Shown here: piece after piece, positions 53,333 to 61,657 of the stretch
How the letters are laid out: each line of letters starts with the position of its first letter
Numbering within the stretch: the first letter of the stretch is position 1
Origin: Parapedobacter lycopersici
GTDB taxonomy: Bacteria > Bacteroidota > Bacteroidia > Sphingobacteriales > Sphingobacteriaceae
NCBI RefSeq assembly: GCF_024643285.1
Contig: NZ_JAMSLW010000002.1
Span: 434,001-498,000, forward strand
Length of the DNA stretch: 64,000 bases
Reading direction: 5' to 3'
Made by a program: the position numbers and the translations under genes
Notes under the pieces: generated by a model
Told to the model about the DNA's origin: nothing
The model's database searches: none
What the model saw: only the letters and a program-made list of their open reading frames with translations

Positions 53333-54463
53333 TTAATCCGTAAAAAACAGTTCCGAAGCGAGGTGGTCAGCCAGCAGTTTTCCGCTCCTGGTCAGTGTAG
53401 CCACCTCCTCCCTTACCTGGACATCCCCAGATAGCAGGAACGCCTGTAATGCTTCCGCGAGGGCCAGCCGGCGCTCCCGGCCGAATTCAGCTTCGACAAT
53501 CCGCAGATCAAGTCCCCACACCGTCCGCAATGAGGTCATAATATACTCATTCAATCGATCCCGGGCCGTCAGGAATTCACGTTCCCCGGGCAGTTTATCG
53601 TCCTGCAATGCCCGGAGGTATTTCACATTATTGCTTACGTTCCATTGCCGCGTACCACCATCAAAGGAATGGGCGGAGGGGCCGATACCGAGGTAGGAAA
53701 CACCCTTCCAATAGTTGCTGTTGTGCCTTGCGTAGCACCCTTCCCGGGCGAAATTTGATATCTCGTACTGGATATACCCGGCCTGGCCCAGCGTATCCAT
53801 CAGGTATTCAAATTGCACCGCACTTTGCTGCTCATCCATCGGCCGTTGCTTCCCCTTCCGGATCAGGGCTGCCAGGGCAGTCTGCGGTTCCACGGTCATG
53901 CTATAGGCAGAAATGTGCGGCACATTAAACGCAAGCATTTTCGCCACATTCCGCTGCCACTTTTCGTTGGTGAGCAGTGGATAACCATAAATCAGGTCGG
54001 CCGTGATATTGTCAAAACCGGCATCCTGAAGCCGCTTGATTGCAGTTTCGGCATCCGCAGCCCCGTGTGCCCGGTTCATCCAGCGCAGGTCCTCCTCAAA
54101 AAATGACTGGATGCCCACGCTCAGGCGATTCACCGGTGTATCACGAAGCCCGGCAATGAAACCGGCATGCAAATCATCCGGATTGGCCTCCAGTGTGATT
54201 TCGGCACCCGCATACACCGGGAACAGATCCGTCACGGTTCCAAGCAGTCGCCGTATTTCATCGGGCGCGAGCAGTGAAGGGGTACCCCCGCCGAAATAAA
54301 TGGTTTCGACGGGCTCGTTGCCCAGGTATGCCTTCCGCAGGTTCAGTTCGCGCTGCATGGCATCGATCATTTCATCGCGGTATTTCAGCGAAGTGCTAAA
54401 ATGAAAATCGCAGTAATGACACGCCTGCTTACAAAAAGGAATATGAAAATAGATACCCGCCAT
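53333..54463 (-). CDS. hemW: Radical SAM haem chaperone HemW
   Basis: A 376-residue coproporphyrinogen-oxidase-like radical SAM protein. The cluster motif CKQACHYCDFHFS (Cys10, Cys14, Cys17 with CDF following) is that of HemW rather than HemN, and GGGTPSLL near residue 57 and GIQSFFEEDLRWMNRAH near 137 agree. HemW inserts haem into respiratory proteins. It has a TAnnTTTG box 10 bp upstream of the ATG. The haem-rich oxidase cluster lies about 10 kb away, without direct linkage. Confidence 0.9.
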   Translation of the reverse strand: MAGIYFHIPFCKQACHYCDFHFSTSLKYRDEMIDAMQRELNLRKAYLGNEPVETIYFGGGTPSLLAPDEIRRLLGTVTDLFPVYAGAEITLEANPDDLHAGFIAGLRDTPVNRLSVGIQSFFEEDLRWMNRAHGAADAETAIKRLQDAGFDNITADLIYGYPLLTNEKWQRNVAKMLAFNVPHISAYSMTVEPQTALAALIRKGKQRPMDEQQSAVQFEYLMDTLGQAGYIQYEISNFAREGCYARHNSNYWKGVSYLGIGPSAHSFDGGTRQWNVSNNVKYLRALQDDKLPGEREFLTARDRLNEYIMTSLRTVWGLDLRIVEAEFGRERRLALAEALQAFLLSGDVQVREEVATLTRSGKLLADHLASELFFTD

Positions 54464-54473
54464 TATTCAGCGC

Positions 54474-54481
54474 CAAAGTTA
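54474..54481 (-). promoter_or_regulatory. -7 box of hemW
   Basis: TAACTTTG on the minus strand, 10 bp before the ATG at 54463; the transcript should start within about 5 nt of the gene. Confidence 0.45.
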
Positions 54482-54529
54482 GCTTAAAGATCAGAATTAA
54501 TTTGTTCCGCAGGAAGCTTTCGTTTTTTT

Positions 54530-54552
54530 ATGTTTCTTTGCGCAAGAAACAT
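54530..54552. repeat. Inverted repeat around TTTGCGCAA
   Basis: ATGTTTCTT (54530-54538) and AAGAAACAT (54544-54552) flank TGCGC. The centre shares CTTTGCGCAA with the metG/DoxX palindrome at 16247. It lies between hemW and the lipoprotein at 54588. Confidence 0.5.
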
Positions 54553-54587
54553 AGCCGGATGATCGCTCCTGCTAAACTGATTCCAAT

Positions 54588-55640
54588 ATGGCACACAGCA
54601 ACAAGGCCTCCGTTTTTCTTTACCTGGGTTTACTATTCAGCGCCTGTCAATTGACAGAAAATGCGAAGCAGGGGCATACCGGGGGATCAATTCCGCCCAC
54701 CGCCGACGCAGCGGAACAGCCGGCAACGCCGGCAGCAGCGCCTTCTTCCGACGGCAGGGCCGATTCCGCCGTCTACTGGGCGGGGTTGCATGCACTGGCT
54801 CATGGGGATACTACCGGAAGGTGGCCCGTAGCGGACCAGCCGATCCCGCTTGAAGGGGCCGTATTGCCCGGCAAACGGATCATCGCCTACTATGGGAACC
54901 TGTATTCCCGCCAGATGGGTATCCTTGGCGAACTGCCCCCTGCGCAAATGCTGGATAAACTGGATGTCGAAGTAGCCGCCTGGAATGCAGCGGATACGGG
55001 TATTACGGCAGTTCCCGCGCTCCATTATATTGCCGTCACCGCACAGGGCAGTCCCGGACGGGACGGCAAACACCGGCTGCGCATGCCATTCAGCCAGATC
55101 GACTCCGTGCTTCGCATTGCCAAAAAAAGAGATGCGCTGGTCTTTCTGGACATCCAGGTCGGCTTCAGCACACTGGAAGATGAGATCCCACGCCTCGACA
55201 CCTTCCTGCGTATGCCGCACGTGCACCTGGGCATTGACCCCGAGTTTTCCATGAAAGAAGAACTGCCCCCAGGCAAACGGATCGGCTCATTTACCGCTAA
55301 GGATATCAATTTTGCTGCCGCCCATCTTGCCGAACTGGTTCGCGCCAATAACCTTCCTCCCAAGGTCCTGGTGGTGCATCGCTTTACCCAGGGCATGATT
55401 AAGGATTATCAGCAGATTAAGCTGTATCCCGAGGTGCAGCAGGTCATCAACATGGACGGATGGGGCGCGCCGGCGTTGAAGAAAAACACCTATCGGAGCT
55501 ACATATTTCCCGAACCCATTCAGTTTACCGGATTTAAGTTCTTTTATAAGAACGACCTGATCCCGGCACCGCACCGGATGATGACACTGGAAGAAGTGCT
55601 GGCATTGACACCGGCACCCATTTATATCCAGTATCAGTAG
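54588..55640 (+). CDS. Lipoprotein of unknown function
   Basis: A 350-residue predicted lipoprotein (lipobox Cys20, LFSAC) with a low-complexity Ala/Pro/Thr linker (about 35-58) and a globular domain from about 85. The globular part has alternating beta/alpha segments suggestive of a TIM barrel: RIIAYYGNLYSRQMGILGEL, ALVFLDIQVGFSTLED, VHLGIDPEFSM, PPKVLVVHRFTQGMI, GFKFFYKNDL. Acidic residues at strand ends (D in LDIQ, D/E in IDPEF) would suit a hydrolase, but no known family is recognised. The protein stands alone, with palindromic and repeat DNA on both sides. Confidence 0.7.
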   Translation: MAHSNKASVFLYLGLLFSACQLTENAKQGHTGGSIPPTADAAEQPATPAAAPSSDGRADSAVYWAGLHALAHGDTTGRWPVADQPIPLEGAVLPGKRIIAYYGNLYSRQMGILGELPPAQMLDKLDVEVAAWNAADTGITAVPALHYIAVTAQGSPGRDGKHRLRMPFSQIDSVLRIAKKRDALVFLDIQVGFSTLEDEIPRLDTFLRMPHVHLGIDPEFSMKEELPPGKRIGSFTAKDINFAAAHLAELVRANNLPPKVLVVHRFTQGMIKDYQQIKLYPEVQQVINMDGWGAPALKKNTYRSYIFPEPIQFTGFKFFYKNDLIPAPHRMMTLEEVLALTPAPIYIQYQ

Positions 55641-55680
55641 CCTGCTTTTTCGCCGGGACACCGATGTCTTTTCTTCGAGG

Positions 55681-55724
55681 TGAGTCCACGGTGACTCCAC
55701 CATGAGTCCACGGTGAATCCACGT
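55681..55724. repeat. Two imperfect 22-bp tandem repeats
   Basis: Units at 55681-55702 and 55703-55724 both begin TGAGTCCACGGTGA and match at 19 of 22 positions. Each contains short dyads around TCCAC. They lie after the lipoprotein gene and 190 bp before the TlpA-like gene. Too few copies for a CRISPR or VNTR call. Confidence 0.55.
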
Positions 55725-55915
55725 TTCTTCGGTTAGTGGGTGGACTTGCTGTGGAAGCATTCCGGGAGTACCGTACACACAGGGCATATCTGTATCCTAC
55801 CGTTTCCGGGCAATCCCTGACCGGCTTCCTTTGATCCAATGCATTTCATAAATTGCGGAAAATCCGTTAACTTTAGCTCGACCAATACAATTTCAACATT
55901 GTAAACCAATGAATT

Positions 55916-57058
55916 ATGAAAAGATTTTCCATTGTTTTAGCCGTACTGGCTATGTTGCTGTTGACGGATTGCTCGAAAAAGCAGCATTACACCATACAGG
56001 GATCATTGGGTAACCTGAATGCCCCTGCTACTGTTTACCTGCTGGAGGTTCAGGATCAGGCGTACGTTGTCCGCGATTCGGCTGTGCTGGAAAATGGTAA
56101 ATTCACATTTGAGGGTGATATTGATACTGTTGCCGAGGTTCAAATCGTATTAAACAGGGAAGGAACAGGCTACGAGAGAGCCAGTGAGGGTAACCGACTT
56201 TTCCTTGAGGATGGTGCCATTACCATAACGGACAGTACCGGAAGCCTGCGCCAAGCCACCATCAGTGGCACACCAAATAATGATGCGAAGGCGCTATATG
56301 AAAAAGAAGTAAGCTTGCCCCTTCGTGAAATGCTTAATGAACTGGAAAGAAAACAACAGGAAGCGACTCCTGAACTATTGGAGAAAGAAACGTTTACCGC
56401 GGAATTAACCGAAATGGAGCAGCATTTTAACGCACAGGTTATTAAACGTGTCAGCGATTTTGTCCAAGCCCACCCCAATGTTTTCGTCAGCCTCCAGCAG
56501 CTTGCCATGAACTTAGTTGGGATAGCAGACAATGCGCACGTGGAATCCCTATACAACGGCCTATCTGCCGAGCTCAGGCAGTCGCCGATTGGCCAGGATG
56601 TAGCCGCTAAATTGGCTCGGTTAAAATTATTTGAAGTAGGCAAGGTGATGCCCGAATTAACCCTACCTGATACCAGTGGTAGTCTGGTCAGCTCGTTGGA
56701 TTTCAAGGGACAATATCTGCTGGTCGATCTTTGGGCGGGCTGGTGTGGCCCTTGCCGGGTGGAAAACCCCAACCTGGTTGCCATGTATAACAAATACCGA
56801 AACAAGGATTTCAATATCCTCGGCGTTTCATTGGATGATTCCCGGGAGCAATGGACCTCGGCTATCCAAAAAGACGGCTTAGTGTGGCCCCAGGTGTCTG
56901 ATTTAAAGCGCTGGTCAAGCAAGATTATTGCACATTTTGGCATCAACAGCATCCCGACAAACTACCTGCTTGATCCGTCGGGAAAAATCATCGCAAAGGA
57001 CCTACGCGGACAGGCACTGCGGAATAAACTGGAAGAACTGCTGGAAAAAGGGACATAA
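55916..57058 (+). CDS. DUF4369-TlpA-like thiol-disulfide protein
   Basis: A 380-residue predicted lipoprotein (lipobox Cys19). Residues about 22-120 form a DUF4369 beta-domain (YTIQGSLGNLNAPATVYLLE), a helical linker follows, and residues about 240-380 are a thioredoxin fold with the redox motif WCGPC in DLWAGWCGPCRVENP and a cis-Pro in GINSIPTNYLL. Such proteins are abundant in Bacteroidota and act in periplasmic disulfide reduction. The yjbQ start codon overlaps its stop codon by one base. Confidence 0.88.
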   Translation: MKRFSIVLAVLAMLLLTDCSKKQHYTIQGSLGNLNAPATVYLLEVQDQAYVVRDSAVLENGKFTFEGDIDTVAEVQIVLNREGTGYERASEGNRLFLEDGAITITDSTGSLRQATISGTPNNDAKALYEKEVSLPLREMLNELERKQQEATPELLEKETFTAELTEMEQHFNAQVIKRVSDFVQAHPNVFVSLQQLAMNLVGIADNAHVESLYNGLSAELRQSPIGQDVAAKLARLKLFEVGKVMPELTLPDTSGSLVSSLDFKGQYLLVDLWAGWCGPCRVENPNLVAMYNKYRNKDFNILGVSLDDSREQWTSAIQKDGLVWPQVSDLKRWSSKIIAHFGINSIPTNYLLDPSGKIIAKDLRGQALRNKLEELLEKGT

Positions 57059-57480
57059 TGCAAATACACCAGCAGCAGCTTACGCTCCGTGCATACCCGC
57101 GGGGGTTCCATTTAATCACGGACGAAATTAACGCATGTTTAGGTCCGGTGCGGGAGTGGAAATCGGGCATCTGTAACCTATTTATCCAGCACACTTCGGC
57201 TTCGCTGACGATCAACGAGAATGCCGACCCGACGGTGCGCCGTGACTTCGAAACGTATTTCAATAAAGCCGTTCCGGAAAATGATCCGGATTACCTGCAT
57301 AACGATGAAGGTTCCGATGACATGCCCGCGCACCTCAAGGCTTCATTGATGGGGGCATCGCTGAATGTTCCGATCCGGAACGGGAAACTGGCGCTGGGAA
57401 CCTGGCAGGGCGTCTATTTATGCGAACACCGGAATTATGGCGGGCAGCGGAAGCTGCTGATTACGGCCTGGGGCAACTAA
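57058..57480 (+). CDS. yjbQ: YjbQ family protein (UPF0047)
   Basis: A 140-residue protein of the UPF0047 family. HTSASLTINENADPTVRRDF near residue 42, NDEGSDDMPAHLKASLMG near 81 and LGTWQGVYLCEHRNYGG near the C-terminus are family signatures; relatives show secondary thiamine phosphate synthase activity and the physiological role is unsettled. Its ATG shares one base with the TlpA-like stop (TAATG), which points to translational coupling. Confidence 0.92.
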   Translation: MQIHQQQLTLRAYPRGFHLITDEINACLGPVREWKSGICNLFIQHTSASLTINENADPTVRRDFETYFNKAVPENDPDYLHNDEGSDDMPAHLKASLMGASLNVPIRNGKLALGTWQGVYLCEHRNYGGQRKLLITAWGN

Positions 57481-57485
57481 ACAGG

Positions 57486-57528
57486 CAAAGGCCGGAGCAA
57501 CCCGCTATTCAGGTTATTCCGGCCTTTG
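57486..57528. terminator. Hairpin between convergent yjbQ and OmpA-like genes
   Basis: Perfect 11-bp arms CAAAGGCCGGA (57486-57496) and TCCGGCCTTTG (57518-57528) with a 21-nt loop. No T-tract follows on either strand, so it is a possible shared transcript end, less certain than an intrinsic terminator. Confidence 0.5.
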
Positions 57529-57588
57529 GATATATCCCTTGGCTGCACCGCTGCCGCAGCTAAGCCGCTACCACAGTGGCAGACCCGG

Positions 57589-58281
57589 TTACGATTGGTT
57601 TGCCTGCTTCTGGGCTTCCTCAATCATTTTATCGTTCGCAACAATCACAATCTCCACGCGGCGGTTCTGTGCCCTGCCGGCCTCCGTACCGTTATCTTCG
57701 AGGGGTTCATGAAAACTCCGGCCCTCGGTTTTAATCCGGCGTGCCGCCAATCCCTGTGATACGGCATAGTCACGTACCGCTTTGGCCCGGCGCTCGGAAA
57801 GCCCCTGGTTGTACTGATCCGTACCCTTATTATCCGTGTGTCCGATAACCAGAATATCTGTGTCCGGGTTATTGTTCAGCGAAGCCACCAGATTCGCGAT
57901 GTTTTCGCGGGCAGCGGTCTTGACCTCGGTCTTATCAAAATCGAAAAGAATACCCGAATCAAACTTGACAACAATACCTTCTTCCGCTTTAATTACTTCC
58001 GCTCCCGCTACCGTACGCTCAATCTCAGCCGCCTGTTTATCCATTTTTTTACCGATAAGTCCGCCTGCGACGCCGCCAATGGCCGCACCCGCTAATGCGC
58101 CGATCGCCGTATTGCCGGCCTTGCCCCCGATAAGGGCACCCAATGCACCACCGGCAGCTACGCCTACGGCCGCTCCTTTCTGTGTATTGGACATGGACTG
58201 TATGGTGCTGCAACCACTGAACAGCATCATCGATGTTGCTACAGACAGCCCAAATAAGGTAAGTTTTCTATTCCCAGTCAT
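57589..58281 (-). CDS. OmpA-family lipoprotein with glycine-zipper
   Basis: A 230-residue lipoprotein (lipobox Cys24, LFSGC). A glycine-zipper segment (about 35-80, GVAAGGALGALIGGKAG, GAAIGGVAGGLIG) is followed by an OmpA/MotB peptidoglycan-binding domain (about 100-220) with GHTDNKGTDQYNQGLSERRA and NRRVEIVI. The layout is that of YiaD-like proteins, which link the envelope to peptidoglycan. It is read from its own promoter region and converges on yjbQ. Confidence 0.9.
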   Translation of the reverse strand: MTGNRKLTLFGLSVATSMMLFSGCSTIQSMSNTQKGAAVGVAAGGALGALIGGKAGNTAIGALAGAAIGGVAGGLIGKKMDKQAAEIERTVAGAEVIKAEEGIVVKFDSGILFDFDKTEVKTAARENIANLVASLNNNPDTDILVIGHTDNKGTDQYNQGLSERRAKAVRDYAVSQGLAARRIKTEGRSFHEPLEDNGTEAGRAQNRRVEIVIVANDKMIEEAQKQANQS

Positions 58282-58366
58282 AATGTTTAAGTTTTGTTAT
58301 GTATTAACAGATGCAAACCCAGTGCCAAAACAACCCGTCTCCGTCAGTATCAGCAAAACGCAACCG

Positions 58367-59122
58367 CTAATCTTCGGGCGGGTCGGCCTTTAATTCAGGC
58401 AGTTTCGGCGGCGCCGGACGGCCATCCCGTTCAAACTGTTTGAACGACTGCATAATGTACGCCGTCATATCATATTCCTGCCAGTGCTGTATTTTTTCGT
58501 AGGAAGGACGGAACCAGACGATAAAGTTATTGAGGTCTTCCCCCTCAAGGCCGGTCAGGTCCTGGATCAGTGCCTTATTGAATTTCCGGTCGACTTCCGT
58601 TGCTGCAAGTTCCTGGCTCATGTAATTCTGGAAGCGCCGCGCATTCCGCGGTGTGCGGCCGAATAACTCATAAAGCGAAGTGACGGGATTAAAAATATAC
58701 GCCAATGCCGGGGGTTTGCCATTATAGTAGACGCCCTGCTTCCGGTAGCCCTGCATGGCATCGCGAAGCTCCGCCTCCTTACTCATCCGGTCCACTGTTG
58801 CAGTTTCCAGCTGAATCGTCCCCATCTTCATATCCAGCAGGATATCACTGAGGGTGGTAATTTCCGTAGCGACAGGCACATACCCCACACTGCTGGCGGT
58901 CAGGCTGTCGCCCACTGTCACATAAATTTCAAAGGTGCCGAGGTTATTGGATATGGCGGTACGCTGCGTGTTTTTGTTCGTAACGGTTACGCCACTTAAT
59001 CGTTTGCTGCTGCCTGCCTCGACGATAATACCCCGTATTACGCCCGACTCCTGGGCACATAACCACACCGGCAATAAGACATTGCAGAGGAAGAGGAACG
59101 TTATTTTGGTAAGGCAATTCAT
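58367..59122 (-). CDS. Exported protein with carboxypeptidase-like regulatory domain
   Basis: A 251-residue protein with a signal peptide (to about residue 24, VWLCAQ) and an N-terminal carboxypeptidase-regulatory-like beta-domain (ESGVIRGIIVEAGSSKRLSGVTV, near 26-110). The remainder (about 115-251) is helical and charged, with no catalytic motif; it ends with a proline-rich acidic tail. Such proteins are common in Bacteroidota and unassigned. It lies 85 bp upstream of the OmpA-like gene on the same strand. Confidence 0.78.
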   Translation of the reverse strand: MNCLTKITFLFLCNVLLPVWLCAQESGVIRGIIVEAGSSKRLSGVTVTNKNTQRTAISNNLGTFEIYVTVGDSLTASSVGYVPVATEITTLSDILLDMKMGTIQLETATVDRMSKEAELRDAMQGYRKQGVYYNGKPPALAYIFNPVTSLYELFGRTPRNARRFQNYMSQELAATEVDRKFNKALIQDLTGLEGEDLNNFIVWFRPSYEKIQHWQEYDMTAYIMQSFKQFERDGRPAPPKLPELKADPPED

Positions 59123-59217
59123 TTACATGTCTGCAGCGGCGGGTACGGTTGCCGTCATCCGCCATAAGGGGTTTGACCGTTTATGCGCCCCAACGTTTAA
59201 CCTGCTGGTTGATTTTC

Positions 59218-59616
59218 TTATTTTTGGTACGGATAATACACAAAATTAGCGCCTTCGGGAACGATGACGAAGACACACATAAAATCCTCCGGCTTTTTAT
59301 ATTTTTTAATAAAATGGGCCTTCCGCTCCTCTTTAATGATCCCGCGTTCAATAAATTCTTCCAGGGAGGAGGCATGCACCGACCATTCGGTGCCCAGTTC
59401 GTTTTTATCCAGAATCAGCTCCCCCAGATTGATTTCGTGCTGGTGTGCCACAAAAATGGGGTATGCCGAAAACCCTTCTGCCATAATTTCCACCGCGGTC
59501 TCCTTAATGGATTCACCGTAAAAATCCAGGTCTACTTTTAAGCTTTTAAGCGGGCTCTCTTTTTTCGGCTGGCCATCGTCGCCGGCCTGTGCGCCCAATA
59601 AATCCGCCAATTCCAT
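59218..59616 (-). CDS. Conserved hypothetical protein (132 residues)
   Basis: A soluble 132-residue protein, without a signal peptide or membrane helix. It has a mixed alpha/beta appearance: KSLKVDLDFYGESIKETAVE, FSAYPIFVAHQHEINLGELI and FMCVFVIVPEGANFVYYPY. I do not recognise a named family. It directly follows rlmD on the minus strand, with 7 bp between, so the two are probably co-transcribed; a translation-linked role would be a guess. Confidence 0.65.
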   Translation of the reverse strand: MELADLLGAQAGDDGQPKKESPLKSLKVDLDFYGESIKETAVEIMAEGFSAYPIFVAHQHEINLGELILDKNELGTEWSVHASSLEEFIERGIIKEERKAHFIKKYKKPEDFMCVFVIVPEGANFVYYPYQK

Positions 59617-59623
59617 AAGCTGG

Positions 59624-61036
59624 TTATCCTTTTAGCGTCAATAAAACCACATTTTCAACGTGTTGTGTCTGCGGAAACATATCCACCGGACGGATCCGCA
59701 TCACTTCATATTTTTCCTGCAGCAGGGCCAGGTCCCGGGCCTGTGTTGCCGCGTTACAGCTCACGTATACGATCTTCCCGGCTTCCATCTCCAATAACCG
59801 GGCCACGACATCGGCATGCATACCGGCACGCGGCGGGTCCGTGATCACGACATCCGGCTTGCCGTGCTCGGCAATAAAATCCGGGGTTAATACGTCTTTC
59901 ATGTCGCCCGCGAAAAACTTCGTGTTGGCAATGCCGTTAATGGCCGAATTGATTTTGGCATCTTCAATGGCCGTTGGCACGTACTCCACCCCGATTACTT
60001 CCTGCACATGTCCGGCAATAAAATTGGCAATGGTGCCTGCACCGGTATACAGGTCATATACCCGTTCGTTGCCTTCAAAGGCCGCAAAATCACGCGTAAT
60101 CTGATAAAGCGCATAGGCCTGCTGAGAGTTGGTCTGGTAAAAAGACTTGGCACCGATTTTAAACCGCAAGCCTTCCATTTCTTCAAAAATATGGTCGCGA
60201 CCGGCAAAAAGGTGGATATCCTGATCAAAAATAGTGTCGTTTTTTTTCTGGTTGAGGATATAGAGCAGCGACGTAACCTGTGGAAATTCTTCCTGGAGAA
60301 AGGCCATGGTCTTCTGCACGGTTTCCGCATCGGCATAGGCAAACACGACAATCACCATCAGCTCCCCTGTTGATGCCGTGCGGATAATGAGATTCCGTAA
60401 TGCACCTTCGTGTTGCCGGAGGTCATAAAACGAAATCTGCTCCGCCAGTGCAAATGCCCGCAACTGGTTACGGATGGCATTTGACGGATCCTGCTGCAGG
60501 TAACAATGGTCGACGTCCAGAATTTTATCAAACCGGCCGGGGACGTGAAAGCCCAGCGCGTTCATCTCAGTAGCTGCCTGTTCGTCGTCCACCTGTGTCA
60601 GCCACCGTTTATTGGAAAATGTATATTCAAGTTTATTGCGGTAGTAGGCCGTCTCCGGGGCCGGCAGTATCGCCTCCATATGGGACGTATTAACCTTACC
60701 CAAGCGTGAAAGGGCATTGGCTACGCTGTTCTGTTTATAGGTAAGCTGTGCGGGGTATTCCATGTGCTGCCATTTGCAGCCGCCGCATACCCCGAAATGA
60801 TCACAGAATGGTTTAATCCGGTGCGGGGAATCTGTCTTGAGCTGAACGATCCTTGCCTCGGCGAAGTTCTTTTTCTTGCGGGTTAACTCCACATCTACCA
60901 CATCGCCGGGAATGGCTTTATCCACAAAAAGAACCAGGTCCTCTGCCTTGCCAACCCCTTTTCCCTCTTCGGCGATATCCGTAATGATGATATCCTGTAT
61001 CAGCCGCTTTTCGGGCGGAATCCTTCGTCTGCTCAT
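59624..61036 (-). CDS. rlmD: 23S rRNA (uracil-1939-C5) methyltransferase
   Basis: A 470-residue RumA/RlmD-type enzyme. An N-terminal TRAM domain (about 10-65), the Fe-S-binding Cys cluster in CDHFGVCGGC near residue 80-88, and a C-terminal methyltransferase domain with DPPRAGMH near 404 and the nucleophilic Cys in VSCNAATQARDL are present. Related RlmCD may modify other sites. I took ATG 61036 because a TAnnTTTG box (61043-61050) leaves little room for the TTG at 61045. It is followed by a 132-residue gene 7 bp later. Confidence 0.9.
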   Translation of the reverse strand: MSRRRIPPEKRLIQDIIITDIAEEGKGVGKAEDLVLFVDKAIPGDVVDVELTRKKKNFAEARIVQLKTDSPHRIKPFCDHFGVCGGCKWQHMEYPAQLTYKQNSVANALSRLGKVNTSHMEAILPAPETAYYRNKLEYTFSNKRWLTQVDDEQAATEMNALGFHVPGRFDKILDVDHCYLQQDPSNAIRNQLRAFALAEQISFYDLRQHEGALRNLIIRTASTGELMVIVVFAYADAETVQKTMAFLQEEFPQVTSLLYILNQKKNDTIFDQDIHLFAGRDHIFEEMEGLRFKIGAKSFYQTNSQQAYALYQITRDFAAFEGNERVYDLYTGAGTIANFIAGHVQEVIGVEYVPTAIEDAKINSAINGIANTKFFAGDMKDVLTPDFIAEHGKPDVVITDPPRAGMHADVVARLLEMEAGKIVYVSCNAATQARDLALLQEKYEVMRIRPVDMFPQTQHVENVVLLTLKG

Positions 61037-61042
61037 AGGGTG

Positions 61043-61050
61043 CAAAGGTA
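61043..61050 (-). promoter_or_regulatory. -7 box of rlmD
   Basis: TACCTTTG on the minus strand, only 6 bp before the ATG at 61036. Transcription should start at or next to the start codon, implying a leaderless or nearly leaderless mRNA. Confidence 0.5.
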
Positions 61051-61075
61051 CGGGTTTTGCCGGTTATCTTTCAAA

Positions 61076-61657
61076 TTAGTCACCATCCACCGTTGCCTTC
61101 ACTAGATACGGAAGGATTTCCTTTTGGAAGGAAACAAAATTCTTACGCACGTCCGCTTCACTTACCGACGTAAAGGCAAAGGAGAATACGATATTTTTAC
61201 TGGCTTTGATCAGAAAAGTCAGCTTTTCGGGCGCTACGGCACGCCCGATTTCCGTGCTGTTGATAAACGAACTGACCAGCAGGAACTCCAGGTCGTCCGA
61301 CAGTGTTTTGAGGTATTCCTGCGTGTTGGCCGACTCCCGGATAAAGTCCCAGCCCAAAAATTCGTTACAGATGGTATAGGTCAGGCGGCTGACCCGCAGA
61401 ATGGTATTGCCCAGGTAGGTCTCCAGATCGGACTGGTTGTTGTATTTGCCCAACAGGTCGTCCACACTTTCGCGGATGTAATCCATCAGGATGGCATGCA
61501 GTACAAGCTCTTTGCTGTCAAAATACTTGTAAATCGTCGCCTTGGCAATCTTCGCTTTCCGGGCAATTTCGTTGACACTGGTTTTTTTATAACCATAGCG
61601 GCGGAATAGTTCCCGGGCTGACCGCTTTATTGATTCTTTAACTTTATCGGCTTCCAT
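61076..61657 (-). CDS. TetR/AcrR-family transcriptional regulator
   Basis: A 193-residue regulator. The HTH is at the N-terminus (SIKRSARELFRRYGYKKTSVNEIARKAKIAKATIYKYF, residues about 8-45), followed by a helical ligand-binding domain without recognisable identity. The start at 61657 was chosen because its ATG overlaps the stop codon of the upstream lipoprotein gene (TAATG), suggesting coupled translation; a longer frame from 61717 would run inside that gene. The ligand is unknown. The lipoprotein is therefore a candidate co-regulated or sensing partner. Confidence 0.85.
   Translation of the reverse strand: MEADKVKESIKRSARELFRRYGYKKTSVNEIARKAKIAKATIYKYFDSKELVLHAILMDYIRESVDDLLGKYNNQSDLETYLGNTILRVSRLTYTICNEFLGWDFIRESANTQEYLKTLSDDLEFLLVSSFINSTEIGRAVAPEKLTFLIKASKNIVFSFAFTSVSEADVRKNFVSFQKEILPYLVKATVDGD

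Noticed and set aside
55681-55724. CRISPR-like array
   Set aside because: Only two adjacent units without spacers and no cas genes in the window.
55534-55839. Minus-strand frame of 101 codons over the repeat region
   Set aside because: It overlaps a real gene end and its sequence reflects the tandem repeats.
56170-56952. Long minus-strand frame of 260 codons opposite the TlpA-like gene
   Set aside because: Shadow of the coding strand; no family pattern, and the plus-strand gene has clear domains.
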